Source: Luteipulveratus halotolerans
Lineage (GTDB): Bacteria; Actinomycetota; Actinomycetes; Actinomycetales; Dermatophilaceae
Direction of reading: 5' to 3'
DNA length: 64,000 nt
Assembly: GCF_001247745.1 (NCBI RefSeq)
Contig: NZ_LAIR01000002.1
Coordinates: forward strand, 1,674,001 to 1,738,000
A model generated the notes under the pieces. It was not told the origin of the DNA, did not search any database, and was given only the letters and a program-made list of their open reading frames with translations. Below, piece by piece: positions 51,741-61,533 of the stretch (within the stretch, counting starts at the first letter, position 1; every line of letters starts with the position of its first letter). The translations under genes and the position numbers were made by a program.

Positions 51741-52483
51741 GCGAGTCCGAGGTCGTGCGCAAGGCCGACAAGCACGCGTTGGCGGTTGCCCTCGCCGACC
51801 GGCTCATCGATGAGGTGGTCGCGGCTCAGCGTGCCCGAGGCGCTGCCCACGTCGTCCTCACCGGAGGGTCGATGGGCACGGCGTTGCTCGAAGCGCTGGG
51901 TGCCAGTGACCGACTCGACGAGATCGACTGGTCAGCGGTCGAGCTGTGGTGGGGCGACGAGAGATTCGTCCCCCCCGACGACGCCGACCGCAACGAGCTG
52001 CAGGCTCGTCAGGCCCTGCTCGACCGGCTGCCTCTCGACCCGTCCCGTCTGCACCCGATGGCGGCACTGGAGGACGACGAGCTCGACGCCGAGGCCGGTG
52101 CCCGCCAGTACGCCGACCAGCTCGCGTCAGCCGCGCCCGACGGCTCCGACGTGCCGGCGTTCGACGTCCTCATGCTCGGCGTCGGCCCGGACGCCCATGT
52201 CGCCTCGCTGTTCCCCGGGCATCCGGCGCTCGACGTGGCCGACACCTCCGTGGTCGCCGTGCACGACTCGCCCAAGCCGCCACCCGACCGCATCTCGATG
52301 ACCTTGCCGACGCTGCGATCGGCCCGCCAGGTCTGGTTCATGGTCGCCGGGCCGGACAAGGCCGAGGCGGTCGCCCGTGCGCGCGGAGGCACTGACGTGC
52401 ACGACGCCCCGGCCGCCGGCGTGTCCGGTGCGGACCGCACCATCTGGTGGCTCGACGACGCTGCCGCCGCTCAGCTGACCTGA
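51737..52483 (+). CDS. pgl: 6-phosphogluconolactonase
   Basis: 248 aa, SugarP isomerase/DevB type. Hydrolyses 6-phosphoglucono-1,5-lactone to 6-phosphogluconate. Signatures: VVLTGGSMGTALLEAL, VELWWGDERFVPPDDADRNE, DVLMLGVGPDAHVASLFPGH with the catalytic His, and PPDRISMTLPTLRSAR. Last gene of the tkt-tal-pgi-zwf-opcA-pgl operon, with a strong terminator 14 bp later. Confidence 0.95.
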   Translation: MSESEVVRKADKHALAVALADRLIDEVVAAQRARGAAHVVLTGGSMGTALLEALGASDRLDEIDWSAVELWWGDERFVPPDDADRNELQARQALLDRLPLDPSRLHPMAALEDDELDAEAGARQYADQLASAAPDGSDVPAFDVLMLGVGPDAHVASLFPGHPALDVADTSVVAVHDSPKPPPDRISMTLPTLRSARQVWFMVAGPDKAEAVARARGGTDVHDAPAAGVSGADRTIWWLDDAAAAQLT

Positions 52484-52496
52484 CGACAGCACACAC

Positions 52497-52546
52497 GTAC
52501 GACGTGGGCCCGGTGACCGATCACGGTCACCGGGCCCACGTCGTAC
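52497..52546. terminator. Bidirectional terminator between pgl and rbpA
   Basis: Perfect 23-bp arms (52497-52519 and 52524-52546) with a 4-nt ATCA loop, in the convergent gap. Its ends read GTACGACG and CGTCGTAC, as in the hairpin at 29753. Confidence 0.85.
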
Positions 52547-52564
52547 AGGCTGTCGTGCTGAGGA

Positions 52565-52915
52565 CTACCGGATCAGTCCACGCGAGCGCAGCGTCTCGAG
52601 CGCTTCGTCGAGGATGACGGCGCCTTCCTCGTCGCTGCGGCGCTCCTTCACGTACGCAAGATGAGTCTTGTAGGGCTCGACCCGCGGCGGGGCCGGCGGG
52701 TTCTGCTGGTCCTGCCCTGCGGGGAAGCCGCACCGCGGGCAGTCCCACTGCTCGGGCACGCTCAACCCGGGCTCCTCGGCGAAGCTGGGGCGGGTCTCGT
52801 GCCCGTTGGAGCACCAGTACGAGACGACGACCCGAGGTGCGGCCTCACCGCGCTCGGCCTCGCCCATCGGGCCTGCGCCCACTCGGCTACCGCGAATGGC
52901 GTTACCACCGGCCAC
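52565..52915 (-). CDS. rbpA: RNA polymerase-binding protein RbpA
   Basis: 116 aa, actinobacteria-specific activator of RNA polymerase bound to the principal sigma factor. The zinc-binding core is VSYWCSNGHETRPSFA plus WDCPRCGFPAG. The following basic linker and sigma-interaction domain (YKTHLAYVKERRSDEEGAVILDEAL) are intact, as is the N-terminal tail (GNAIRGSRVGAGPMGE). GTG start preceded by GAGGAGAGAAG. Downstream of secG on the same strand. Confidence 0.95.
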   Translation of the reverse strand: MAGGNAIRGSRVGAGPMGEAERGEAAPRVVVSYWCSNGHETRPSFAEEPGLSVPEQWDCPRCGFPAGQDQQNPPAPPRVEPYKTHLAYVKERRSDEEGAVILDEALETLRSRGLIR

Positions 52916-52956
52916 GTTGCTTCTCTCCTCGCTGTTGGGTCAGTGCAGAACGTCGA

Positions 52957-53199
52957 TCAGGCAAAGCGCTCGACGAGGCCCAGGCCGACGATCGTCGCCG
53001 CCCAGAGCACGCCCACGCCCACCGTGATCCGGTTGAGGTTGCGCTCGGCGATCGAGGATCCGCCGAGACTGCTCGACACGCCGCCACCGAACATGTCCGA
53101 CAGTCCACCGCCCTTGCCCTTGTGCATCAGGATCAGCAAGACGAGGAAGAGGCCACTGAGCACCAGCAGCGTCTGGAGTGCAATGCGCACCACGTCCAC
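52957..53199 (-). CDS. secG: Preprotein translocase subunit SecG
   Basis: 80 aa with two membrane helices (LQTLLVLSGLFLVLLILMHK and RITVGVGVLWAATIVGLGLV) and the conserved HKGKGGGLSDMFGGG loop. Part of the SecYEG channel. It follows tpiA, the usual place in actinobacteria. Confidence 0.93.
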   Translation of the reverse strand: MDVVRIALQTLLVLSGLFLVLLILMHKGKGGGLSDMFGGGVSSSLGGSSIAERNLNRITVGVGVLWAATIVGLGLVERFA

Positions 53200-53299
53200 G
53201 GGAGGTTCACCTTACGAGTCGAGTAGGACGGTCGAGTGACCATCCGCTACAGGTTACAGGAGGCACGGCGCCGCTCGACGCGAACGGCGCCACCACCGC

Positions 53300-53325
53300 G
53301 CGCCCGGCCTGCGGGGGCCGGGCGC
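53300..53325 (-). terminator. Terminator of the gap-pgk-tpiA operon
   Basis: A perfect 10-bp GC stem (53300-53309 with 53316-53325) and a 6-nt loop, 12 nt beyond the tpiA stop on the minus strand. Confidence 0.75.
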
Positions 53326-53337
53326 ACGGTCAGCACG

Positions 53338-54126
53338 TCACGCGGTGAGGTGACTGCGGTAGCGGCAGATGGAGGCGAACTCTGCCGGGTCGATCGAAGC
53401 GCCGCCCACGAGGGCACCGTCCACGTCGTCCTGGGCCATGATGGCCGCGACGTTGCCGGCCTTGACGCTGCCGCCGTAGAGCACGCGGACACCACCGGCG
53501 AGCTCGGCGTCGTACAGCTCGGCGAGGCGAGCACGAATCGCTGCGCAGACCTCCTGCGCGTCGTCGGGGGTCGCCACCTCACCGGTGCCGATCGCCCACA
53601 CCGGCTCGTACGCGATCACGACGGAGGTCGCCTGCTCAGCAGCCAGGCCCTCGAGCGCGGCGTCGAGCTGGGCCAGCACGTGCGGGACCTGCTCGCCCGC
53701 CTGACGAACCTCCAGCGCCTCGCCGACACACAGGATCGGCGTGAGGCCGTGCTTGTACGCAGCCTGCACCTTCTGGCGTACGACCTCGTCGGTCTCGGCG
53801 TGGTACTGACGTCGCTCGCTGTGACCGACGACCACGAAGGTGCAGCCCAGCTTGGCCAGGAACGCTCCCGAGACCTCACCGGTGTAGGCACCGCTGTCGT
53901 GGATCGACAGGTCCTGAGCGCCGTACAAGACCTTGAGCTTGTCGCCGTCGACCAGCGTCTGCACGGTGCGCAGATCGGTGAACGGCGGAAGCACCGCGAC
54001 CTCGACCGCGCCGAAGTCGTGGCGCCCGTCGCGCAGGGTCCAGTCGAGCTTCTGGAGCAGGTGGGCGGCCTGGAGGTGATCGAGATTCATCTTCCAGTTG
54101 CCCGCCATCAGCGGGGTACGTGCCAT
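53338..54126 (-). CDS. tpiA: Triosephosphate isomerase
   Basis: 262 aa TIM barrel interconverting dihydroxyacetone phosphate and glyceraldehyde-3-phosphate. Active-site residues are visible: Asn/Lys in LMAGNWKMN, His in FVVVGHSERRQ, catalytic Glu in VIAYEPVWAIGTG, and the phosphate loop RVLYGGSVKAGN. The ATG follows the pgk stop by 3 bp. Last gene of the lower-glycolysis operon. Confidence 0.97.
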   Translation of the reverse strand: MARTPLMAGNWKMNLDHLQAAHLLQKLDWTLRDGRHDFGAVEVAVLPPFTDLRTVQTLVDGDKLKVLYGAQDLSIHDSGAYTGEVSGAFLAKLGCTFVVVGHSERRQYHAETDEVVRQKVQAAYKHGLTPILCVGEALEVRQAGEQVPHVLAQLDAALEGLAAEQATSVVIAYEPVWAIGTGEVATPDDAQEVCAAIRARLAELYDAELAGGVRVLYGGSVKAGNVAAIMAQDDVDGALVGGASIDPAEFASICRYRSHLTA

Positions 54127-54129
54127 CGC

Positions 54130-55329
54130 TCAGTCCTCCAGCACGGCGAGGCCCGGCAGGGTCTTGCCCTCGAGGTACTCCAGGCTGGCGCCGCCGCCGG
54201 TGGAGATGTGGGTGAAGCCGTCCTCGTCGAAGCCGAGCGCACGTACGGCGGCCGCGGAGTCACCGCCACCGACCACGGTGACCGCACCGGCCGAGGTGGC
54301 CTCGACCAGCGCCTGCGCGAGCACCTTCGTACCGTCGGCGTACGGCTCCATCTCGAACGCGCCCATCGGGCCGTTCCAGAACACGGTCTTGGCCGTCGCG
54401 ATCTTGTCGGCGAAAAGGCGCGCGGACTCCGGGCCGATGTCCAGACCCATCCGATCGGACGGGATCGCGTCGACACCCACCACCTCGTGGTCGGCGTCGG
54501 CGGAGAACTCCGTCGCCGCGACGACGTCGACCGGAAGGACGATGTCGACACCGTGGTTCTCGGCCTCGGCGAGGTAGCCCTTGACCGTGCTGACCTGGTC
54601 CTGCTCGAGGAGGCTCTTGCCGACCTCGTAGCCCTGGGCCTTCAGGAAGGTGAACGCCATACCGCCACCGATGAGCAGCATGTCGGCCTCCTTCAGGAGG
54701 TTCTCGATCACGCCCAGCTTGTCGCTGACCTTGGCGCCACCGAGCACGACGGCGTACGGGCGCCGCGGCTTGGTCAGCTGCTGCAGCACCTCGACCTCGG
54801 CGAGCACCAGGCCGCCGGCGGCCTGCGGGAGACGCTCGGCGACGTCGTAGACGCTGGCCTGCTCGCGGTGGACCACACCGAAGCCGTCGCTGACGAAGAC
54901 GTCGGCGAGGGAGGCGAGCTGGTCGGCGAACTCAGCACGGTCGTCGGCCGACTTGGCCGTCTCGCCCTCGTTGAAGCGCAGGTTCTCCAGCAGCGCGACC
55001 TGGCCGTCCTCGAGTGCGTCGACGACGCTGCGAGCCGACTCACCCACGGTGTCCTGCGCGAACGCCACGGGCGACCCGAGCAGCTCACCCAGACGGTCGG
55101 CGACCGGCTTGAGGGAGTACTTGTCCTCGGGCTTGCCCTTCGGACGACCGAGGTGCGCACACACCACGACCCGGGCGCCGCGCTCGGTGAGGACCTTGAT
55201 GGTCGGCACCGAGGCACGCACGCGCCCGTCGTCGGTGATGCTGCCCTGATCATCCAGCGGGACGTTGAGGTCGCTGCGCAGGAGGACCGTCTTGCCCTTC
55301 AGATCACCGAGGTCATCGATGGTCCGCAT
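54130..55329 (-). CDS. pgk: Phosphoglycerate kinase
   Basis: 399 aa. Transfers phosphate from 1,3-bisphosphoglycerate to ADP. Signatures: VLLRSDLNVPLDD, VVCAHLGRPKGK, VLGGAKVSDKLGVIENLL and VVGGGDSAAAVRALG. Two starts are possible: GTG 55338, which overlaps the gap stop (GTGA), and ATG 55329; the ATG gives the conserved N-terminus MRTIDDL and is preferred. Confidence 0.96.
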   Translation of the reverse strand: MRTIDDLGDLKGKTVLLRSDLNVPLDDQGSITDDGRVRASVPTIKVLTERGARVVVCAHLGRPKGKPEDKYSLKPVADRLGELLGSPVAFAQDTVGESARSVVDALEDGQVALLENLRFNEGETAKSADDRAEFADQLASLADVFVSDGFGVVHREQASVYDVAERLPQAAGGLVLAEVEVLQQLTKPRRPYAVVLGGAKVSDKLGVIENLLKEADMLLIGGGMAFTFLKAQGYEVGKSLLEQDQVSTVKGYLAEAENHGVDIVLPVDVVAATEFSADADHEVVGVDAIPSDRMGLDIGPESARLFADKIATAKTVFWNGPMGAFEMEPYADGTKVLAQALVEATSAGAVTVVGGGDSAAAVRALGFDEDGFTHISTGGGASLEYLEGKTLPGLAVLED

Positions 55330-55334
55330 CGAGG

Positions 55335-56339
<1,005 letters not shown>

Positions 56340-56423
56340 GAGACCAAGCCCTTCTCTAGCGGAAGCCCGCTGCGCCCTGGCTCACCCGTCGGAGGTGGCC
56401 GCGCAGCGATGAACGACGCGCCC

Positions 56424-56431
56424 AGCCTATA
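56424..56431 (-). promoter_or_regulatory. Likely -10 region of the gap-pgk-tpiA operon
   Basis: Minus-strand TATAGGCT, 84 nt upstream of the gap GTG, is the best TANNNT match in the 155-bp gap between gap and whiA. No clear -35 hexamer was seen at the usual spacing. Confidence 0.4.
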
Positions 56432-56494
56432 GAAGGCACTGAGCCCACCAGCCGCCCGGCCAGGACGTGGACCCGTGCGGTGTACGACGACCGC

Positions 56495-57475
56495 TCAGGT
56501 GTCGAGCATGTCGGGGGTCAGGTTGGCGTCGGTGCCCGCGACGCCGAGCTCTTCGGCACGCTTGTCGGCCATCGCCAGCAGGCGGCGGATCCGACCGGCC
56601 ACCGCATCCTTGGTCATCGGCGGATCGGCGAGCTGGCCGAGCTCCTCGAGGCTGGCCTGCTTGTGCTGCAGACGCAGCTGGCCGGCCTCAGCGAGGTGAT
56701 CGGGCACCTCCTCCGCGAGGATCTCCAGCGCCCGCTCGACGCGAGCACCGGCCGCGACCGCCGCCCGGGCAGAGCGGCGCAGGTTGGCGTCGTCGAAGTT
56801 GGCCAGGCGGTTGGCGGTGGCGCGCACCTCGCGACGCATCCGGCGTTCTTCCCACTCCAGCACCGACTCGTGCGCGCCGAGCCGCGTGAGCATCGCACCG
56901 ATGGCGTCACCGTCACGGATCACCACACGGTCGACTCCGCGTACTTCGCGGGCCTTGGCCTGGATGCCGAGCCGGCGCGCTGCGCCCACGAGCGCGAGCG
57001 CAGCCTCGGGGCCGGGGCAGGTGAGCTCGAGAGAGGACGACCGGCCAGGCTCGGTCAGCGAGCCGTGAGCGAGGAAGGCACCGCGCCAGGCGGCCTCGGC
57101 GTCGCACGCCGCGCCGTTGACGACCTTCGGCGGCATACCGCGCACCGGTCGCCCGCGCTGGTCGATCAGGCCGGTCTGGCGCGCCAACGACTCTCCGTCC
57201 TGGACGACGCGGACGACGTAGCGCGTGCCCTTGCGCAGGCCTCCACTGGTGAGCACCATCACCTCGGACGGGTGTCCGTAGACGTCAGAGATGTCCTGGC
57301 GCAGCCGTCGTGCGGCCTGCGCAGTGTCGAGCTCGGCCTCGATGACGATGCGGCCGCCCACGATGTGCAGACCACCCGCGAAGCGCAGCACCGCAGAGAT
57401 CTCGGCCTTGCGACAGCACGTCTTGGTGACGGAGGTCCTGCTCAGCTCGTCCTTGACCTTTGCGGTCATCGCCAT
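56495..57475 (-). CDS. whiA: WhiA, DNA-binding regulator of sporulation/cell division
   Basis: 326 aa. The N-terminal part is a LAGLIDADG-homing-endonuclease-like fold (KAEISAVLRFAGGLHIV, WRGAFLAHGSLTEPGRSSSLEL, without endonuclease residues). The C-terminal helix-turn-helix (SLEELGQLADPPMTKDAVAG) is typical. In streptomycetes WhiA controls sporulation septation; the gene is also universal in non-sporulating actinobacteria. First ATG 57475, with ATG 57469 two codons in. Follows yvcK in the conserved uvrC-rapZ-yvcK-whiA order. Confidence 0.95.
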   Translation of the reverse strand: MAMTAKVKDELSRTSVTKTCCRKAEISAVLRFAGGLHIVGGRIVIEAELDTAQAARRLRQDISDVYGHPSEVMVLTSGGLRKGTRYVVRVVQDGESLARQTGLIDQRGRPVRGMPPKVVNGAACDAEAAWRGAFLAHGSLTEPGRSSSLELTCPGPEAALALVGAARRLGIQAKAREVRGVDRVVIRDGDAIGAMLTRLGAHESVLEWEERRMRREVRATANRLANFDDANLRRSARAAVAAGARVERALEILAEEVPDHLAEAGQLRLQHKQASLEELGQLADPPMTKDAVAGRIRRLLAMADKRAEELGVAGTDANLTPDMLDT

Positions 57476-57557
57476 CGGCCTTCATTCCTCTCACCAGGTG
57501 CACTTGCGGTGCGGTCCCGTGTCTCCCCCGGGCGAAACCACTTGCACTGTAACCACT

Positions 57558-57573
57558 CCGGGTCAGAGCCCGG
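57558..57573 (-). terminator. Weak hairpin after yvcK
   Basis: CCGGG/CCCGG stem of 5 bp with a 6-nt loop, flanked by CCAC and GTGG that could extend it across small internal loops. It lies 10 nt beyond the yvcK stop on the minus strand. Confidence 0.4.
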
Positions 57574-57582
57574 CAAAGGTGG

Positions 57583-58575
57583 CTACTCCATCACGTCACG
57601 GTAGGCCGCCGCGAGCCGGAGGGTGTCGTGCGTGCCCGGCTGGTCGGGATCGGCGACCGGCGAGAACACCAGCTCTGCTCCCATCGCTGCAGCCGTGTCG
57701 CCGAGCTGGTCGTGATCACCGTCGACCACGGAGGGGTCGGCGAGGACGACGTCGAGGTGCAGGTCGGGTGCGTGCGCGGCCAGGACCTCCAGGTGGTCCG
57801 AGGCGCTGAACCCGGTCGTCTCACCGGTGTTCATGACCATGTTGAGCGTGAGCATCCGGCGAGCGCGGGTGTGGACCAGGGCCTCTCGGATCTCGGGGAC
57901 GAGCAGGTGAGGCATCACCGACGTGAACCACGAACCGGGCCCGAGGATCACCCAGTCGGCGTCGAGGATCGCCTGGACGGCCTCCGGGCAGGCCGTCGGT
58001 GGGTCCGGGTCGAGGCGTACGGACAGCACGCGTCCTGCTGTCGTGGCCACCCGCACCTGACCCACGACCTCGGTGACCTCATCCGGCTCGTCGGGGTCGG
58101 CACCCACGACCGACGCCGCGATGCGCACCGGGTCGGTCGCGACCGGCAGGACCCGCCCTCGGGCTCCGAGCAGCCGACCGACGAGGTCGAGACCGGCCAC
58201 CGGGTCGCCGAGCAGGTCCCACAACGAGGCGATGATGAGGTTGCCCAGGGCGTGACCGCCGAGCGGTCCGTCCCCGGCGAAGCGGTGCTGGAGGGCGTCT
58301 CGCCACTGCAGCCCCCACTCCGACGCGCTGCACAGCGCGGCGAGTGCCATGCGCAGGTCGCCGGGCGGCAGGATGTCGAACTCCTCACGCAGCCGACCGC
58401 TGGAGCCACCGTCGTCCGCGACGGTCACGATGGCCGTGATGCGGTCGGTCACCGGCTGCAGGGCCTGCAACGAGGCCGCGAGCCCGTGCCCTCCCCCGAG
58501 CGCGGCCACGGCCGGCCGACGGCCCGCACCCGGTGCCGGGCGCAGACCGTACGACTCACTCCCGGCCCAGGTCAC
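57583..58575 (-). CDS. yvcK: YvcK/CofD-like gluconeogenesis factor
   Basis: 330 aa, UPF0052/CofD-like. It binds UDP-sugars and is needed for growth on gluconeogenic carbon and for cell-envelope homeostasis. Signatures: VAALGGGHGLAASLQAL, TVADDGGSSGRLREEFDILPPGDLRMALAAL, and VILGPGSWFTSVMPHLLVPEIREAL. GTG 58575 lies 20 bp inside the rapZ gene, so it is coupled to it. Confidence 0.94.
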   Translation of the reverse strand: MTWAGSESYGLRPAPGAGRRPAVAALGGGHGLAASLQALQPVTDRITAIVTVADDGGSSGRLREEFDILPPGDLRMALAALCSASEWGLQWRDALQHRFAGDGPLGGHALGNLIIASLWDLLGDPVAGLDLVGRLLGARGRVLPVATDPVRIAASVVGADPDEPDEVTEVVGQVRVATTAGRVLSVRLDPDPPTACPEAVQAILDADWVILGPGSWFTSVMPHLLVPEIREALVHTRARRMLTLNMVMNTGETTGFSASDHLEVLAAHAPDLHLDVVLADPSVVDGDHDQLGDTAAAMGAELVFSPVADPDQPGTHDTLRLAAAYRDVME

Positions 58576-59443
58576 GGTGAACCACCAGGGTGCCGATGTC
58601 AGGGGCGTCGATGCGGCGGCCGAGCTCCTCGGCGACGGCCACGGACCGGTGCTTGCCTCCGGTACAGCCGACCGCGAGGGTGACGTAGCTGCGACCCTCG
58701 CGCAGGTAGCCGGCGGTCATCGGCTCCAGGAGCGCCAGCGTCCGGTCGATGAACTCGGCGGCGCCCGGCTGCGCGAGCACGAAGTCGGACACCACCTGGT
58801 CCTTACCGGTGTGCGGACGCAGCTCGGGGTTCCAGAACGGGTTGGGCAGGAACCGCATGTCGAACACCAGGTCGGCGTCCAACGGGATGCCGTACTTGAA
58901 CCCGAACGACATGACCGCGATACGCAGGGGCGGGCGCTCGTCCGCGCCGACGAGCTCGTGGACCTTGGCCGTCAGCTGGTGGACGTTGAGTCCGCTGGTG
59001 TCGATCAGCAGGTCGGCGTTCGAGCGCAGGTTACGCAGCATCTCGCGCTCCTTGACGATGCCGTCCAGCATGCGCCCCTCACCCTGCAACGGGTGCGGCC
59101 GGCGTACGGACTCGAACCGGCGCACGAGTGACTCGTCGGTGGCGTCGACGAACACCACCGTCGGACGCCAGCCGTGATCGCGCAGGCCGTCGAGGCCGTC
59201 ACGGAAGTCGGTGAAGAAGGTGCGGCTGCGGACGTCGACGACAGCAGCCAGCCGCGTGCCCGGCTGGCTGCCCTGCTCGAGCAGCTCGGCCATCGGCATC
59301 AGCATCTGCGGCGGCAGGTTGTCGATGACGTACCAGCCACGGTCCTCCAGCACATTGGCGACGGTCGAACGCCCGGCGCCGCTCATGCCGGTCACGATCA
59401 GCATCTGCGCCGAACGGGGTGGGGCCGTCTCGTCGTCGGTCAT
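58556..59443 (-). CDS. rapZ: RapZ-like nucleotide-binding protein
   Basis: 295 aa. Walker-A-like IVTGMSGAGRSTVANVLED with Arg in place of the P-loop Lys, as in actinobacterial members. The C-terminal domain is conserved (FGFKYGIPLDADLVFDMRFL, VGCTGGKHRSVAVAEELG). In E. coli RapZ is an RNase E adapter sensing glucosamine-6-phosphate; in actinobacteria the role is not established. The start is ATG 59443 because GGAGGA stands 8 nt ahead; ATG 59458 lacks such a site. Confidence 0.93.
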   Translation of the reverse strand: MTDDETAPPRSAQMLIVTGMSGAGRSTVANVLEDRGWYVIDNLPPQMLMPMAELLEQGSQPGTRLAAVVDVRSRTFFTDFRDGLDGLRDHGWRPTVVFVDATDESLVRRFESVRRPHPLQGEGRMLDGIVKEREMLRNLRSNADLLIDTSGLNVHQLTAKVHELVGADERPPLRIAVMSFGFKYGIPLDADLVFDMRFLPNPFWNPELRPHTGKDQVVSDFVLAQPGAAEFIDRTLALLEPMTAGYLREGRSYVTLAVGCTGGKHRSVAVAEELGRRIDAPDIGTLVVHRDLGRE

Positions 59444-59460
59444 CGCGGGCTCCTCCAAAG

Positions 59461-61452
59461 TCAGTCCAGGACCTCACCGGTCGTCACGTTGACTGCAGGC
59501 GTGCTGTCGGCATCCTCGCGCAACGCCTCGTGCACGGTGCGGGCGAGGGCAGGTCCGATGCCCTTGACGGCTGCGATCTCGTCCTCGGACGCCTGCCGGA
59601 CCCGCTTGACCGAGCCGAACTCCTTGAGCAGTGCCTTGCGCCGGACCGCGCCCAGTCCCGGGATGCCGTCGAGGGCGGAGGCCGTCATCGCCTTCGAGCG
59701 CCGCTGCCGGTGGAACGTGATCGCGAACCGGTGCGCCTCGTCGCGAATCCGCTGGAGCAGGTAGAGGCCCTCGCTCGTGCGAGGCAGCAGCACGGGGAAC
59801 TCGTCGTCGGGCAGCCACACCTCCTCGAGCCGCTTGGCCAGGCCGACGACCGCGACGTCGTCGATGCCGAGGCGATCGAGGGCGCGCTGGGCTGCCTGCA
59901 CCTGCGGGCGGCCGCCGTCGACCACCACGAGCTGCGGCGGGTAGGCGAAACGCTTGGGCCGGCCCGTCTCCTCGTCGATCAGGCCGCCGCTGTCCTCACC
60001 CGGGTCGAGCTCGACCTCGCCCGAGGTGTCGCGGTCCTCGAGGTATCGCCTGAACCGTCGCGTGAGGACCTCGTCCATGGCCGCGGTGTCGTCCATCCGC
60101 ACGGTGCCGTCCGGCTGGACCGCCCCTCGGACGATGAACCGGCGGTACTCGCCCTTGCGCGCGAGGCCGTCCTCGAACACCACCATGGACGCCACCACCT
60201 GAGTGCCCTGGACGTGGCTGACGTCGAAGCACTCGATGCGCAACGGTGCCTGGTCGAGCGCGAGCGCCTCCTGCAGCTCCTGCAGTGCCTGGCTGCGCGC
60301 GGTGAGGTCACCGGCGCGGGTCACCTTGTGCCGTGCCAGCGACTGCTCGGCGTTGCGGGTCACGGTCTCGAGCAACGTGCGCTTGTCACCACGCTGCGGG
60401 ACGCGCAGGTCGACCCGAGCCCCTCGCAACGTGCTCAACCACTCGGCGAGGTTGTCGGCGTCGGGCGGCAGGACCGGCACGAGCACCTCGCGTGGGACGC
60501 CGTCCGGGGACTCCCCGCCGTAGACCTGCTGCAGCAGGTGCTCGACCACCTCGGGGAGGCCGACGTCACCCTCGGCCTGGATCTCGACCACCCAGCCGCG
60601 CTGCCCGCGAACCCGACCGCCGCGTACGTGGAACACCTGCACCGCGGCCTCGAGCTCGTCGCTGCTGAGCGCGAACACGTCGGCGTCTGTGGCGTCACCG
60701 AGCACGATCGCCGACCGCTCCAGGGCCTTCTGGAGGGCGTTGATGTCGTCGCGCAGACGTGCGGCCTGCTCGAACTCCAGCTGCTCGGACGCCGACTTCA
60801 TCTGCTGCTCGAGCCGCTTGACGAAGCGCGAGGTGTTGCCCGCCATGAAGTCGCAGAAGTCGGCGGCGATGTCGCGGTGCTCCTCGGGAGACACCCGGCC
60901 GACGCACGGGGCCGAGCACTTGTCGATGTAGCCGAGCAGGCAGGGTCGGCCCACCTGGCCGGCGCGCTTGAAGACGCCGCTGCTGCAGGTGCGTACGGGA
61001 AAGACGCGCAGCAGCTGGTCGAGCGTCTCGCGGATCGCCCAGGCGTGGGCGTACGGGCCGAAGTAGCGGGTGCCCTTGCGCTTGGCGCCACGCATCACCT
61101 GAGCCCGCGGGAACTCCTCACCCATCGTGACCGCGAGGTAGGGGTAGGACTTGTCGTCGCGGTACTTGACGTTGAAGCGCGGGTCGTACTCCTTGATCCA
61201 GGAGTACTCCAGCTGCAGCGCCTCGACCTCGTTGCGCACGACCGTCCACTCGACGCTCGCACCGGTCTGCACCATCGTGCGCGTGCGTGGATGGAGCGCG
61301 GCGATGTCCTGGAAGTACGACGACAGGCGGCTGCGCAGCGACTTGGCCTTGCCGACGTAGATGACCCGACCGTCCTTGTCGCGAAAGCGGTAGACCCCGG
61401 GGTCGACAGGGATCTCGCCCGGCTTCGGACGGTAGGAGGAGGGATCAGCCAC
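59461..61452 (-). CDS. uvrC: UvrABC system subunit C
   Basis: 663 aa nucleotide-excision-repair endonuclease. GIY-YIG domain at the N-terminus (PGVYRFRDKDGRVIYVGKAKSLRSRLSSYF), a four-cysteine region (RTCSSGVFK and GRPCLLGYIDKCSAPC), and the UvrB-binding UVR motif (LEQQMKSASEQLEFEQAARLRD). The RNase-H-like second nuclease domain contains ECFDVSHVQGTQVVASMVVF, and the C-terminal HhH motifs start at LDGIPGLGAVRRKALL. GTG 61452 lies 6 nt after TAGGGT (61464-61459), a leaderless arrangement. Upstream end of uvrC-rapZ-yvcK-whiA. Confidence 0.96.
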   Translation of the reverse strand: MADPSSYRPKPGEIPVDPGVYRFRDKDGRVIYVGKAKSLRSRLSSYFQDIAALHPRTRTMVQTGASVEWTVVRNEVEALQLEYSWIKEYDPRFNVKYRDDKSYPYLAVTMGEEFPRAQVMRGAKRKGTRYFGPYAHAWAIRETLDQLLRVFPVRTCSSGVFKRAGQVGRPCLLGYIDKCSAPCVGRVSPEEHRDIAADFCDFMAGNTSRFVKRLEQQMKSASEQLEFEQAARLRDDINALQKALERSAIVLGDATDADVFALSSDELEAAVQVFHVRGGRVRGQRGWVVEIQAEGDVGLPEVVEHLLQQVYGGESPDGVPREVLVPVLPPDADNLAEWLSTLRGARVDLRVPQRGDKRTLLETVTRNAEQSLARHKVTRAGDLTARSQALQELQEALALDQAPLRIECFDVSHVQGTQVVASMVVFEDGLARKGEYRRFIVRGAVQPDGTVRMDDTAAMDEVLTRRFRRYLEDRDTSGEVELDPGEDSGGLIDEETGRPKRFAYPPQLVVVDGGRPQVQAAQRALDRLGIDDVAVVGLAKRLEEVWLPDDEFPVLLPRTSEGLYLLQRIRDEAHRFAITFHRQRRSKAMTASALDGIPGLGAVRRKALLKEFGSVKRVRQASEDEIAAVKGIGPALARTVHEALREDADSTPAVNVTTGEVLD

Positions 61453-61458
61453 AGCCCC

Positions 61459-61464
61459 ACCCTA
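61459..61464 (-). promoter_or_regulatory. Leaderless -10 element of uvrC
   Basis: TAGGGT on the minus strand, exactly 6 nt before the GTG start at 61452. Confidence 0.45.
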
Positions 61465-61482
61465 CGAACTGCCGCCGACAGC

Positions 61483-61513
61483 GCGTACGACGGCGGGGCG
61501 GGCCGTCGTACGC
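61483..61513 (-). terminator. Terminator of the Rieske lipoprotein gene
   Basis: A perfect 12-bp stem (61483-61494 with 61502-61513) and a 7-nt loop, 20 nt beyond the stop codon. Its arms contain GTACGAC, as do the hairpins at 29753 and 52497. Confidence 0.75.
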
Positions 61514-61533
61514 ACTCGTGGCGGACGGGACGG

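Noticed and set aside
57480..57560. Possible leaderless short ORF ahead of whiA after TACAGT
   Set aside because: The GTG lies only 4 nt from the -10-like element, the peptide has no notable run, and it does not overlap whiA.
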